Assembly: GCF_000317285.1 (NCBI RefSeq)
Contig: NZ_AJLN01000051.1
Location: 118,449 to 182,448 of the forward strand
Reading direction: 5' to 3'
DNA from: Chlorogloeopsis fritschii PCC 6912
GTDB taxonomy: Bacteria; Cyanobacteriota; Cyanobacteriia; Cyanobacteriales; Nostocaceae
Length of the DNA stretch: 64,000 nt
Translations under genes and position numbers: made by a program
The notes under the pieces: model-generated
Databases searched by the model: none
What the model was told of the DNA's origin: nothing
The model's input: the letters and a program-made list of their open reading frames with translations, nothing else
Shown: piece by piece, positions 9,027-16,252 of the stretch
Position numbering within the stretch: the stretch's first letter is position 1
How the letters are laid out: each line of letters opens with the position of its first letter

Positions 9027-11405
9027 TTAGAAATTACCTTGATTAAAAGTAGGCTGAACTGCGATCGCCAAAATTGTCGATAAAGGCACGTCAGCAAAAT
9101 ATTGGCGCTGAAATTGTTCTTCGCGGACAGCTGCTAAAAATTGGTCAATGGCAACCTCTGCAAGAGTTGATTCAGCGTTTGCATCCTGACTAATTTGCAA
9201 ATAGAGGTCTTGTCGTTGGACTGTAAAACCTATATATTTTAAGGCTTTGAAACCCAAAAGCAAACTGGAGTTGCTGATTCCTAATTTCTGTAAAAGTTGG
9301 ACACGCGTGACTATTTGATTAGTGCGGCTGAGATATTTGGCAATTCCTACAAGCGTTAGCCAAATTTGCTCTGGTGGTTGGCGTTCGGGTTTTGACCATG
9401 CGATCGCCAAAGGTTGCTGATTGTGAAGCGATCGCCTCAACCATGCCCGTAAATCATCCCAGCTGGTGGGGCATTCTTTGAGGAGGAGAGGGTGAGGGGG
9501 TGAAGGAGTGAGGGGAAGAGTAGGAATATTACGCCAGTCCAAGATTGGTATAGATGGTTGAGTTACTTGGGTAAATTGTTCACTAGGACGTACAGTAATC
9601 AATCGAATTTCGTAGCGTTTTTTGAAGGTATTGTAGTCTAACTCTGCAATGCAATCACATTGCCCCGATGGTAATTCATCTTTATGGTGTCCCCACCATA
9701 CCCCAGGGAAAGGATTTTTTGTCGAATTATCCCGAATATCAAACTCAGTTTTGATGTACTGCACTTTTTTCCCCTGCCAATCTTGTTGGTTGCGATGCCA
9801 AGCATTTTCAAACCAGCAGTTTTGGATCAGTAACTTTGGCACAGGATTACCCATGCCACAAGGTTCTAACAGTTTTAGTTCTAAAAATAATTCTTTTCCC
9901 AAGTCTGCAACTGTCACCACTAAGTCTGCTTGTATTGTTGATGTTAAAGTGACGCCTCCCAAAGTTTGCCGCAGTTGTTGGTTAATGGCCTCTGTAAACA
10001 AAGGAATATTCTCAACTGGCAAACTTAAACCTGCTGCATAGGGGTGTCCGCCAAAGCGATGCAAAAGATGGGCTTGGTTTTTTACTAGTTGGTATAAATC
10101 GACTGAGTTGATGGAGCGGGCAGAACCACGCGCCAATATAGAGGGGCTAGGGACTAGGGGCTGGGGGCTAGTTTCATCTTCCCTAGTCCCTAGTCGCCAG
10201 TCCCCAGTCCCTTCTGTACTCAGCAAAATTGTCGGTTTTCCTGTCTCCTGTGCTACTTGCCCTGCGACTAAGCCCAAAACACCAACAGCCCACTGGGAAT
10301 CTGATAAGACTATGACACTAGTCGTGGATAAGTCCATTTGGTTGAGCTTTTGCTTAACTTGCTCTACCACTTCTTTTTGTAGAGACTTGCGGCGAGAGTT
10401 GGCTAATTCTGTGACTTCTGCCAGTTGATTGACACGCCTGGGGTCACGACTAGTCAGTAATTCTACGCAGAAGCTGGCATCGCCTTGAATACGACTAACG
10501 GCATTAATGCGCGGCCCAAGACCAAAGGAAATATCTGTGGGGCGATCGCCACTTTTTTGGCACAATTCTAACAATCGCCCTACTCCCGGACGCCGCCGCA
10601 GTGACGGAGGTTGCTTAAAATCTTCTTGCAGTCGCTCAATTCCCAACTGTGCCAAATAGCGACAATCTCCACTTAGTTGTACTAAATCAGCAATTAGTCC
10701 CACAGCTACTAAATCCAATAAATCTTCTAAAGATTGTTGCGGGACATTTGGCAAGGTTTGATACAAAGCCTCCACCAACTTATAAGCGACTGCTACTCCA
10801 GAAAGATGAAACAATTGATGGTCATTTGGTAAATAGCGGGGATTGATAATGGCAGTTACAGGAGGACGTTCCGCTGGCAGGGTATGATGGTCTGTAACAA
10901 TAATATCTAAACCTAGTTGTTGAGCATAAGTAATTTCCTCAGTATTTGTGCTGCCCGTATCGCAAGTCACAATTAACGTGCAGCCTTGTTTAGCTAAATT
11001 ATCAATGCCTTGATAGTTAAGGCCATGGGATTCTGTCAGGCGATTGGGAATGTAATAAATTAAGTGCGTATTTTGAGCAAAAAACTGCCCCAAACCATCC
11101 CACAATACAGCCGTGGAAGTAATGCCATCAGCATCGAAGTCTCCCCAAATCGCGATTTTTTCACCAGTTTTCCATGCCCTTTGCAACCGTTCCACCGCCA
11201 GTTGCATTTCTTGCCCAAACTCAAATGGGCTTGCTGGTTGATAAGCTTTTGGATTGACAAAAGCCGTTAGCTGCGAAGCATCTCGTATACCTCGTTGCCA
11301 TAACAACTGCGCCGCAAAATAGCCGCTTGATGTAGGTGTATACTGCTTAATCGCTTGTAAGAACCACTCCGGTGGTTTTTCATCTGATGCAAGAATCCAC
11401 TGCAT
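9027..11405 (-). CDS. recJ: Single-stranded-DNA-specific exonuclease RecJ
   Basis: RecJ degrades single-stranded DNA 5' to 3' in recombination and mismatch or base-excision repair. The DHH phosphoesterase core shows IWGDFDADGITST (metal motif I), LIVTCDTGS and IIVTDHHTLP; the DHHA1 part carries RFGGHPYAAGLSL. At 792 residues it is longer than many RecJ proteins, in line with a cyanobacterial C-terminal extension. Two low-complexity inserts stand out. One, encoded near 10140-10215, consists of GGGACTAGGGG-type STRR repeats and lies between ILLSTEG and ARGSARS. The other, near 9480-9520, encodes a Pro/Leu-rich stretch. Both keep the frame, so the gene should still be functional. Confidence 0.95.
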   Translation of the reverse strand: MQWILASDEKPPEWFLQAIKQYTPTSSGYFAAQLLWQRGIRDASQLTAFVNPKAYQPASPFEFGQEMQLAVERLQRAWKTGEKIAIWGDFDADGITSTAVLWDGLGQFFAQNTHLIYYIPNRLTESHGLNYQGIDNLAKQGCTLIVTCDTGSTNTEEITYAQQLGLDIIVTDHHTLPAERPPVTAIINPRYLPNDHQLFHLSGVAVAYKLVEALYQTLPNVPQQSLEDLLDLVAVGLIADLVQLSGDCRYLAQLGIERLQEDFKQPPSLRRRPGVGRLLELCQKSGDRPTDISFGLGPRINAVSRIQGDASFCVELLTSRDPRRVNQLAEVTELANSRRKSLQKEVVEQVKQKLNQMDLSTTSVIVLSDSQWAVGVLGLVAGQVAQETGKPTILLSTEGTGDWRLGTREDETSPQPLVPSPSILARGSARSINSVDLYQLVKNQAHLLHRFGGHPYAAGLSLPVENIPLFTEAINQQLRQTLGGVTLTSTIQADLVVTVADLGKELFLELKLLEPCGMGNPVPKLLIQNCWFENAWHRNQQDWQGKKVQYIKTEFDIRDNSTKNPFPGVWWGHHKDELPSGQCDCIAELDYNTFKKRYEIRLITVRPSEQFTQVTQPSIPILDWRNIPTLPLTPSPPHPLLLKECPTSWDDLRAWLRRSLHNQQPLAIAWSKPERQPPEQIWLTLVGIAKYLSRTNQIVTRVQLLQKLGISNSSLLLGFKALKYIGFTVQRQDLYLQISQDANAESTLAEVAIDQFLAAVREEQFQRQYFADVPLSTILAIAVQPTFNQGNF

Positions 11406-11489
11406 ATAGTTAATGGTTAAGGGTTAATGGTTAATGGTTAATAGCAATGAACAATTAACTATTAACAATTAACTATTAGCTATTACCAA
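11406..11489. repeat. STRR repeats between recJ and acetyltransferase gene
   Basis: Tandem GGTTAATGGTTAATGGTTAA followed by the inverse-type AACAATTAACTATTAACAATT fills most of the intergenic gap. Confidence 0.7.
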
Positions 11490-12125
11490 CTAAACAGGCG
11501 TTTGTTCATCAGTGATGTGAGATTCACTGATTAAGGCATTGAGGGCAACTTCACTAGCAACGCCTTCGGGTTTGCGAGTGCGGATTGGGCGAGAGCGTTT
11601 ATAACCAGCCCTTTCAGCTTTTTGGCGCTCGTAATCAATGAGTCTGCCATAATGCTCATGTCTGCTTAGATTCATCGACAAGAAAATATGCTGGCGAATA
11701 TTACCAAAACCTTTGCGGGTAAAAAACTTGACTGCTGAATCATTTTCTGGATCGGTGTCTACTAACATGAATCTCGCCCCATCTTCAATCATGCGGGCGA
11801 TGACTGTATCAACAAGTTTGTCTCCTACTCGGCGACGCTGAAATTTGGGACTAACTCCTAACCATAGAATATACCCGTAAGTCCAAGAAGCCTTAGTAAT
11901 AATAGTTCCTAAAATAAATCCTGCTAATTGCCCGTCGATTTCGGCAACAAGGCAGTATTCTGGATCGGTATTGTAAAGTCCAATCACCTCCCACTCATCC
12001 CAGCAACGGTATAGATAGGGATATAAATCACTAGTAAATAATTCTTCTCCTAAATGATAAACGGGGGCTATATCGTCAATTCCTAATTCGCGGACATAAA
12101 CCGCATCAAATTCTTGTGGAAGCAT
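11490..12125 (-). CDS. GNAT-family N-acetyltransferase
   Basis: This 211-residue cytoplasmic acetyl-CoA-dependent transferase has a GNAT fold over about residues 8-155. The pyrophosphate-binding motif A appears as LWLGVSPKFQRRRVGDKLVD (R/Q-x-x-G/R-x-G/A type), followed by FMLVDTDPENDSAVKFFTRKGF, the usual helix where N/Y residues contact acetyl-CoA. The tail of about 50 residues is basic and not part of the domain. It resembles RimI-like protein acetyltransferases, but the substrate is unknown. It sits between recJ and the nuclease gene, separated from both by repeats, so an operon is doubtful. Confidence 0.82.
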   Translation of the reverse strand: MLPQEFDAVYVRELGIDDIAPVYHLGEELFTSDLYPYLYRCWDEWEVIGLYNTDPEYCLVAEIDGQLAGFILGTIITKASWTYGYILWLGVSPKFQRRRVGDKLVDTVIARMIEDGARFMLVDTDPENDSAVKFFTRKGFGNIRQHIFLSMNLSRHEHYGRLIDYERQKAERAGYKRSRPIRTRKPEGVASEVALNALISESHITDEQTPV

Positions 12126-12243
12126 AAAATAGTAGGGATTAGGGGTTAGAGGCTAGGGGCTAGGAGCTAGAAAATTAAAAAGTAAAAATTTTTAATTTTA
12201 CATTTTTAATTTTTAATTGATTTGTCCCCAGTCCTTAGTCCCT
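12126..12243. repeat. STRR/AT repeats
   Basis: GGGGTTAGAGGCTAGGGGCT-like heptamers followed by repeated TTTTTAATTT occupy the gap. Confidence 0.6.
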
Positions 12244-13095
12244 TTACAGTGATACTTCTTGAATGTTAGCGAGATTCAGTAGGTTAAGGTTCACTGCATT
12301 GGGAGAAGAATTTGTCACAGATGTCAGTTCAGAATTGGTGCGATCGCGATCGCATCTCGTTGCAAACTGGCAATACTCGCAAGCTTTGTTACCCTCTGGT
12401 ACTTGCGGAAAATCTTCTCCCTGGTGGTAACGTTCTAGCCATTGGTTTAATTTACTTAATAGTTGTGTAAGCTTCTTAGCTGTTTTCTCGTGTTGAACAG
12501 TACTATAACTAAATTTAATACTTTGCGGTTTACCTTCAGACTGGACAAACCAGTAAGTCATGGAAATATTTTCTGGTAGATAATCGCTGGTTTCAGCCAA
12601 TACGTAAGTATATAGACGTGTCTGCCAATTTTGTTCTAATTTGTGTTTGTTTGGTAGTTTGGGATAAGTTTTCCAATCAAAAATTTGTGCTTGCTGGTTG
12701 TCTGCTATTAATAAATCGTAGACAACTGTCAGTAAATAATTTTTAACTTGCAGCGTGCGATAGTGTTCGCTTTCACGAAAAATTTGACTATCGACAACAG
12801 GCATTAAAATTTCTGGTGCAGCATTAGCAAAAGCTGTCATCCAAGTTTGCAATTGTGGATCTGCTTGCAAGAAACCATCAATTGATAAACCCATTTCTCG
12901 CTGCTGCATCAACAGGTGAAAGCGGCTCCCCAAGGTTTGGTGTTCTTCGCGTTCTGGATCGGCGGGAGAATGAAGTTGTTCTAAATAGGTGTGTTGGAAT
13001 TGGCGGGGACAACGTTCTAAAAGATTAAGTTGTCCTTGGGAAATTCGCAGAAGTTGAGGTTGAGTGGATAGCATACTTTTAAGATAGCGATTCAC
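12244..13095 (-). CDS. PD-(D/E)XK nuclease with four-Cys (Fe-S type) signature
   Basis: A 283-residue nuclease of the RecB/Cas4/AddB-like class. The catalytic core shows LGSRFHLLMQQ (the conserved His), then VVYDLLIADNQQAQIFDWKTY, where Asp, Asp and Lys form the D-(D/E)XK site. One Cys in ERCPRQF near the N-terminus and three in ACEYCQFATRC near the C-terminus reproduce the split four-Cys iron-sulfur signature of AddB and Cas4. It is not beside cas genes and lacks a helicase domain, so I favour a stand-alone DNA-repair nuclease. It flanks the decayed restriction locus and might belong to the same defence region, but this is not shown. Confidence 0.82.
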   Translation of the reverse strand: MNRYLKSMLSTQPQLLRISQGQLNLLERCPRQFQHTYLEQLHSPADPEREEHQTLGSRFHLLMQQREMGLSIDGFLQADPQLQTWMTAFANAAPEILMPVVDSQIFRESEHYRTLQVKNYLLTVVYDLLIADNQQAQIFDWKTYPKLPNKHKLEQNWQTRLYTYVLAETSDYLPENISMTYWFVQSEGKPQSIKFSYSTVQHEKTAKKLTQLLSKLNQWLERYHQGEDFPQVPEGNKACEYCQFATRCDRDRTNSELTSVTNSSPNAVNLNLLNLANIQEVSL

Positions 13096-13192
13096 ATTTG
13101 TCCACAGGCGATCGCTCTTAATATAACCGTAGTAATCCGGAGGTCATCAACTTTCGGCACAGGTGATGATAATTCGATTAAGACGGAAATTA

Positions 13193-13426
13193 TTACTGGC
13201 TAAAAGATTGGGGTTCGCCATCCCATTCAGGATCGTTGAAGTGTTCGTAGGCTTTGACGAAATCATAAATGGTGAAGTAGTCCTTCCCTTCAAATAGGCG
13301 AGTACCGCGACCAATAATTTGTTTAAATTCAATCATCGAGTTGATGGGGCGCATCAGCACGATGTTACGCACGTTTCGGGCATCAACCCCAGTGGACAGC
13401 TTGTGGGAGGTGGTGAGAATGGTGGG
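13193..13426 (-). pseudogene. hsdR: hsdR 3' remnant (type I restriction enzyme R subunit)
   Basis: Seventy-seven codons from 13426 to TAA 13193-13195 read PTILTTSHKLSTGVDARN, then MRPINSMIEFKQIIGRGTRLF and YDFVKAYEHFNDPEWDGEP. This is the end of the SF2 helicase motor of a type I R subunit, including motif VI (QIIGRGTRL). Everything upstream (nuclease, motifs I-V) and the usual C-terminal part are missing. The fragment begins exactly where hsdS homology stops, in another frame, which marks a deletion junction near 13427-13440. Confidence 0.85.
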
Positions 13427-14138
13427 GATAGTTTTCTATAAGGGTCTTTTGAATATTTCCCATTCTTAATACAGGAATTTCTCCTTCTGCCAGGGATTTA
13501 GCAGACGAACCATATTCTACCTTTTCACACACATCCCCTAACTTTGTCTCTGTCCACCCGTTGCCTTTCTGGGTGAAGATGGCGTTTAGATAGCTTTCAA
13601 ATAATTCGCGGGAGTTGGCGAGGTTTTTTTCGGTGTTTGCGATCGCTCTATCAATCCCCTCAAACGCCTCATCCAAAATTGCCACAATCCGCCTTTGTTC
13701 AGGCAGTGGTGGAAATGGAATGGGTATTGAGTTTAGTGATTTTTGATTAAGTTTTGGTTGAGCCATACCACTTACATACGGCTCAAGGGAGATGGAATTT
13801 AAATAATATTCGATGAAACTCTGTGTAATTTTTTCTTTAAAGCGGAGTACATGAGCGTGGTTATTTACCCACGTCTTACCTGTAATTGAGAATGCTATTG
13901 GATAGCTTCTTGCCAAAAGATTCGCACCATCTTCAGACACTAAAAGTAAATCTTCATCAAAGATGTAATTGTCAACGTAATCAACAATACCAGAAGCACC
14001 ATAATAGGGAATGTTGCCAGATTTTCTTGAAAACTTTGTGATAGGTACTCGTTTGCTATCTAGATTTTCACAAAGTTTATCTAAATATTTGATTTCCCAA
14101 CCCACTGGCAACTGTCCACTATCAACTCTCAACTGCAT
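13383..14138 (-). pseudogene. hsdS: hsdS specificity subunit, truncated in the second target-recognition domain
   Basis: HsdS chooses the DNA target of type I restriction-modification complexes through two target-recognition domains (TRD). TRD1 and its conserved helix are complete (WEIKYLDKLCENLDSKRVPI to IPIPFPPLPEQRRIVAILDE). TRD2 begins with WTETKLGDVCEKVEYG and SLAEGEIPVLRMGNIQK and is then cut. The last about 19 codons (NYPHHSHHLPQAVHWG) are out-of-frame hsdR sequence. The start overlaps an STRR repeat (ATGCAGTTGAGAGTTGATAG), so the first residues are also rebuilt. A half-HsdS can sometimes dimerise, but with hsdM and hsdR broken it has no visible partner. Confidence 0.82.
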
Positions 14139-14200
14139 ACCATCCCCTCAATACCAGCCAACATCTTTGCACTTTCCGCATCCAAAACCGCTATACTTCT
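14129..14200 (-). pseudogene. hsdM: Second copy of an hsdM 3' tail
   Basis: Just after the hicA stop, the minus strand reads SIAVLDAESAKMLAGIEGMV and a stop at 14129-14131. This closely resembles the hsdM tail EIAALDAESAEILAGI at about 14716-14780. The hicBA pair is therefore bracketed by two versions of the hsdM end. Confidence 0.6.
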
Positions 14201-14438
14201 AAACTTGTTCATAAGCAGCAATAAAATCATCCCGTGAAATCCCAGATTGAGTGCAGATACTTCTGAGGGTAGAACCTTTAATTAGTTTATGATTTGGCAA
14301 AGTTAAAGGAGTATTTGTGCCATCAGAATTTTGTCTAATCATAGAAATATGTTCTTTTTCTCTGATTATTGAAAATCCAAAACCCTCAAGCACCTTAATT
14401 ACTTTTGATTTAGGGGCATCAACAGGAAACTTTGCCAT
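14199..14438 (-). CDS. hicA: HicA-family toxin (mRNA interferase)
   Basis: A 79-residue toxin of the HicA family, a double-stranded-RNA-binding-fold mRNA interferase. It has the N-terminal helix PKSKVIKVLEGFGF, the catalytic His in REKEHISMIR and the conserved tail TLPNHKLIKGSTLRSICTQSGIS. The start ATG overlaps the hicB stop (TAATG), so the two are translationally coupled, antitoxin gene first. Length and motifs look intact. The gene sits inside the remains of a type I restriction locus, where it may have acted as an addiction module. Confidence 0.88.
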   Translation of the reverse strand: MAKFPVDAPKSKVIKVLEGFGFSIIREKEHISMIRQNSDGTNTPLTLPNHKLIKGSTLRSICTQSGISRDDFIAAYEQV

Positions 14439-14656
14439 TAAACGTTTGCCTCTGCCACAAAAGCTTCGAGTATTGGGGAATCAGATTCTAGCACCGATTC
14501 TCCAAAAGTTTCGACATGAAATAAAATAGCCGATCGCACATCATTTAAAGCTTCTTCATAGGTGTCACCCTCACCAACTACAACCCCTTGAATACCTAAA
14601 GGATAGGCAACATAACCATCAGGGTGCTTTTCCACAATGATTTTGATATTTTTCAT
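14438..14656 (-). CDS. hicB: HicB-family antitoxin
   Basis: A 72-residue partial-RNase-H-fold antitoxin: MKNIKIIVEKHPDGYVAYP, GIQGVVVGEGDTYEEALNDV and a helix of the ALxDVRSAI type. It would neutralise HicA. The frame is open to 14719, but the HicB fold begins at the ATG at 14656, so that start is chosen. There is no C-terminal DNA-binding domain, as in the short HicB type, so autoregulation would need another factor. It is the first gene of the hicBA operon. Confidence 0.85.
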   Translation of the reverse strand: MKNIKIIVEKHPDGYVAYPLGIQGVVVGEGDTYEEALNDVRSAILFHVETFGESVLESDSPILEAFVAEANV

Positions 14657-14715
14657 AGTTACATCAACTAAATTAATTGGATATCCAAAAAAAACGTAAC
14701 ATAATCTGCTAATTG

Positions 14716-15027
14716 TCAACTGTCCATTGTCAACTGCATAATTCCCGCCAAAATCTCCGCACTCTCCGCATCCAAAGCCGCAATTTCATCCAGAATTTCC
14801 TGTGGTTCTCGTAACGTCGATTCCTCAGCTTTATTTGGATTCTTCACCGACAAATCAAATGTCTCCCGATCGACATCAGCAATATCCACCAGCCAAGATT
14901 TTTCTGATAGTGCAAACGTAGCCTGTAACTCTACAAACTCGCGCAAATCCTCATCATTCAGCGCATTCGTTTTCCCCAAACTACGCCCCGGATCGAGTTG
15001 GTAATACCAAATTTTCTGAGTTGCCAT
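14716..15027 (-). pseudogene. hsdM: hsdM C-terminal remnant
   Basis: A frame of 103 codons begins with ATQKIWYYQLDPGRSLGKTNAL and ends with EILDEIAALDAESAEILAGI. This is the C-terminal region of a type I methyltransferase subunit, after the catalytic domain. The SAM-binding and NPPF-type catalytic motifs are absent. The last residues (MQLTMDS) come from an STRR repeat. The neighbouring fragment at 15036 carries the N-terminus of the same gene. Confidence 0.82.
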
Positions 15028-15035
15028 TCCCTGAG

Positions 15036-15380
15036 TTAAAGGTTTTCCCTGAGAAAACGTTGCTTGAAACTCTGTAAATATGGGAATAATTTGCGGTTGA
15101 CATAATCAATCAGATCATCGCCTATCAGCGCGTTATCATGATCCAATGTACCGTCCGCTTTTTTCGGTGTTGCCCAAGACGACCAGCGATGCGCCTCATC
15201 AATAATAAATTCATAAGGTTTACCTACTAGTTCTGCCTCTAGCGCCCTTTCCTGCTCCAAATCATCCAAATACTTTAGAAACAGTAGCCAAGAGGTTTGC
15301 TCCGTGTAATCTAACTCTGTAGTACAACCTGCCTCTTTCCAGAGAACATCATCAATATTTTTAAAAGTTTGCTCGAACAT
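15036..15380 (-). pseudogene. hsdM: hsdM N-terminal remnant
   Basis: One hundred and fourteen codons starting MFEQTFKNIDDVLWKEAGC, with LDYTEQTSWLLFLKYLDDLEQE and GDDLIDYVNRKLFPYLQSFKQR, form the helical N-terminal domain of HsdM. It then stops (RFLRENL) and the C-terminal fragment follows 8 bp later in another frame. The central 300 or so codons with the methyltransferase core are deleted. A repeated CTCAGGGA at the joint suggests the deletion endpoints. Confidence 0.85.
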
Positions 15381-15394
15381 TTAGCTTTACTGTG

Positions 15395-15665
15395 GGATTT
15401 TTAATATTAATGGCTTGGCTCCTATCTTGCACCTAGAAGGTGAAATGAGGGTGCGATTCGTTGAGTGCTAAATCACGGTTAAAAAACCGTACATAGTTAC
15501 TCCAATCTAAGACTGCCAAGTCTAGATTGAACTTTCAGATTGATGTAGGTGTAAACCTGGATTTCTCACAAAGACTGAGAAATCAATGTTCAAAAACTTT
15601 CAGGACATATATTATACAAGTCTTACAGCAATTTTACCCATAACCCTTGAACTCCCCTACGACTT
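15395..15665 (+). ncRNA. Structured region upstream of the V-K repeat; possible decayed tracrRNA
   Basis: No coding frame is seen here. Several hairpins can be drawn: CAATCTAAGAC with GTCTAGATTG, GATTTCTCA with TGAGAAATC, and CACGGTT with AACCGT. In type V-K CAST loci a tracrRNA of about 200 nt precedes the CRISPR repeat on the same strand. The start ATATTAATGGC and the stretch GAAATGAGGGT resemble, from memory, parts of the ShCAST tracrRNA. I could not find a convincing anti-repeat, so the RNA is either divergent or broken. Confidence 0.3.
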
Positions 15666-15673
15666 TTCACAAG

Positions 15674-15709
15674 GTTTCAACGACCATCCCGTCTAGGGGT
15701 GGTTGAAAG
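15674..15709 (+). CRISPR. Type V-K-like CRISPR repeat (single copy)
   Basis: Thirty-six bases begin GTTTCAACGACCATCCC and end CTAGGGGTGGTTGAAAG. From memory this matches the V-K (Cas12k/CAST) repeat, with the hallmark ends GTTTCAAC and TTGAAAG and an internal CCATCCC/GGGGTGG stem, apart from one base missing in the GTGGG part. A 31-nt spacer (15710-15740) follows, then a degenerate repeat. Confidence 0.75.
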
Positions 15710-15740
15710 AAGATTTGTGTTGTTACTAGGTGAGATATTT

Positions 15741-15783
15741 ATTTCAATTAGAAGAGTTGAAGGGCGCACTTAGTTAGGGACAA
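15741..15783 (+). CRISPR. Degenerate repeat with homing spacer directed at tRNA-Pro
   Basis: ATTTCAA at 15741 and TTGAAGG at 15757-15763 keep only the two ends of the V-K repeat, as in delocalised CAST crRNAs. The spacer from 15764, GCGCACTTAGTTAGGGAC, matches the tRNA-Pro gene (minus strand from 15940) at 17 of the first 20 positions, including the first eight. The mismatches are at spacer positions 9, 13 and 19. The tRNA bases just before the match are GTA (15943-15941), which fits the V-K PAM GTN. Confidence 0.78.
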
Positions 15784-15794
15784 CTCCGACACTG

Positions 15795-15884
15795 TGTATA
15801 GTGGAGATTAAAAATAATTTGTCGTTTTAGGTTTTTTGACAAATAATTCTGTCGTCACGGACAAATAATTTGTCGCTTTGCACA
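15795..15884. mobile_element. Transposon end of a type V-K CAST relic (TnsB-site-like repeats)
   Basis: Three copies of an (GA)CAAATAATT(C)TGTCG word lie at 15811-15824, 15838-15854 and 15860-15875, in the style of Tn7-like CAST ends. Read from the tRNA side, the terminus is TGTGCAAAGCGACAAATT, beginning at 15884. This is about 56 bp from the GTA PAM in the tRNA gene and 4 bp from the tRNA 3' end. Reading from the left, TGTATAGTGG at 15796 could be a second terminus. No transposase gene is within the window. Confidence 0.7.
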
Positions 15885-15888
15885 AAAA

Positions 15889-15962
15889 TCGGGATGACTG
15901 GATTCGAACCAGCGGCCCCTTCGTCCCGAACGAAGTGCGCTACCAAGCTGCGCTACATCCCG
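15889..15962 (-). tRNA. trnP-CGG: tRNA-Pro(CGG)
   Basis: The minus strand folds into a cloverleaf. The acceptor is CGGGATG/CATCCCG with discriminator A, the D-arm GCGC-AGCTTGGTA-GCGC, the anticodon stem CTTCG/CGAAG with loop TTCGGGA (anticodon CGG, proline), and the T-arm GCTGG-TTCGAAT-CCAGT. No CCA is encoded. It is the target and attachment site of the neighbouring CAST relic. Confidence 0.95.
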
Positions 15963-16019
15963 GCACAGTAATGCCAACATAAATAGAGAATATCACAGGC
16001 TAGGGGAAATTACAAATGA

Positions 16020-16159
16020 GGGGATAGGGCATAGGGGAAGGGGATAGGGAACAGGGGATAGGGAACAGGGGACAGGGAACAGGGAACAGGGAACAGGGAA
16101 CAGGGGACAGGGAACAGGGAACAGGGAACAGGGAACAGGGAACAGGGAACAGGGAACAG
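16020..16159. repeat. Purine-rich 7-bp tandem repeat (ACAGGGA)n
   Basis: About 18 units of ACAGGGA and close variants (ATAGGGA, ACAGGGG) run head to tail between tRNA-Pro and lipA. This is a long STRR tract with all G on the plus strand. Copy number is likely variable between strains. Confidence 0.85.
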
Positions 16160-16252
16160 AAGATTATTTCATACTTCAGACATCAGCTCCGCTTTTGTCG
16201 GAACTTGCTACCATTAACTTTGATAACTAACTTTAAGTGGTGAAGGCAAATT

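Noticed and set aside
9649..11270. Plus-strand open frames across recJ
   Set aside because: RecJ motifs are complete on the minus strand; the plus frames encode no recognisable protein.
12900..13200. Second CAST end left of the restriction locus
   Set aside because: I searched for CAAATAATTTGTCG-like repeats and a TGTRCA terminus and saw none; the left boundary stays unknown.
13147..13332. 61-codon minus-strand frame in the hsdR remnant
   Set aside because: The hsdR reading frame in the same stretch has clear helicase motif VI homology; this one does not.
16020..16159. Tandem repeat considered as a CRISPR array
   Set aside because: The units are 7 bp and contiguous, with no spacers.
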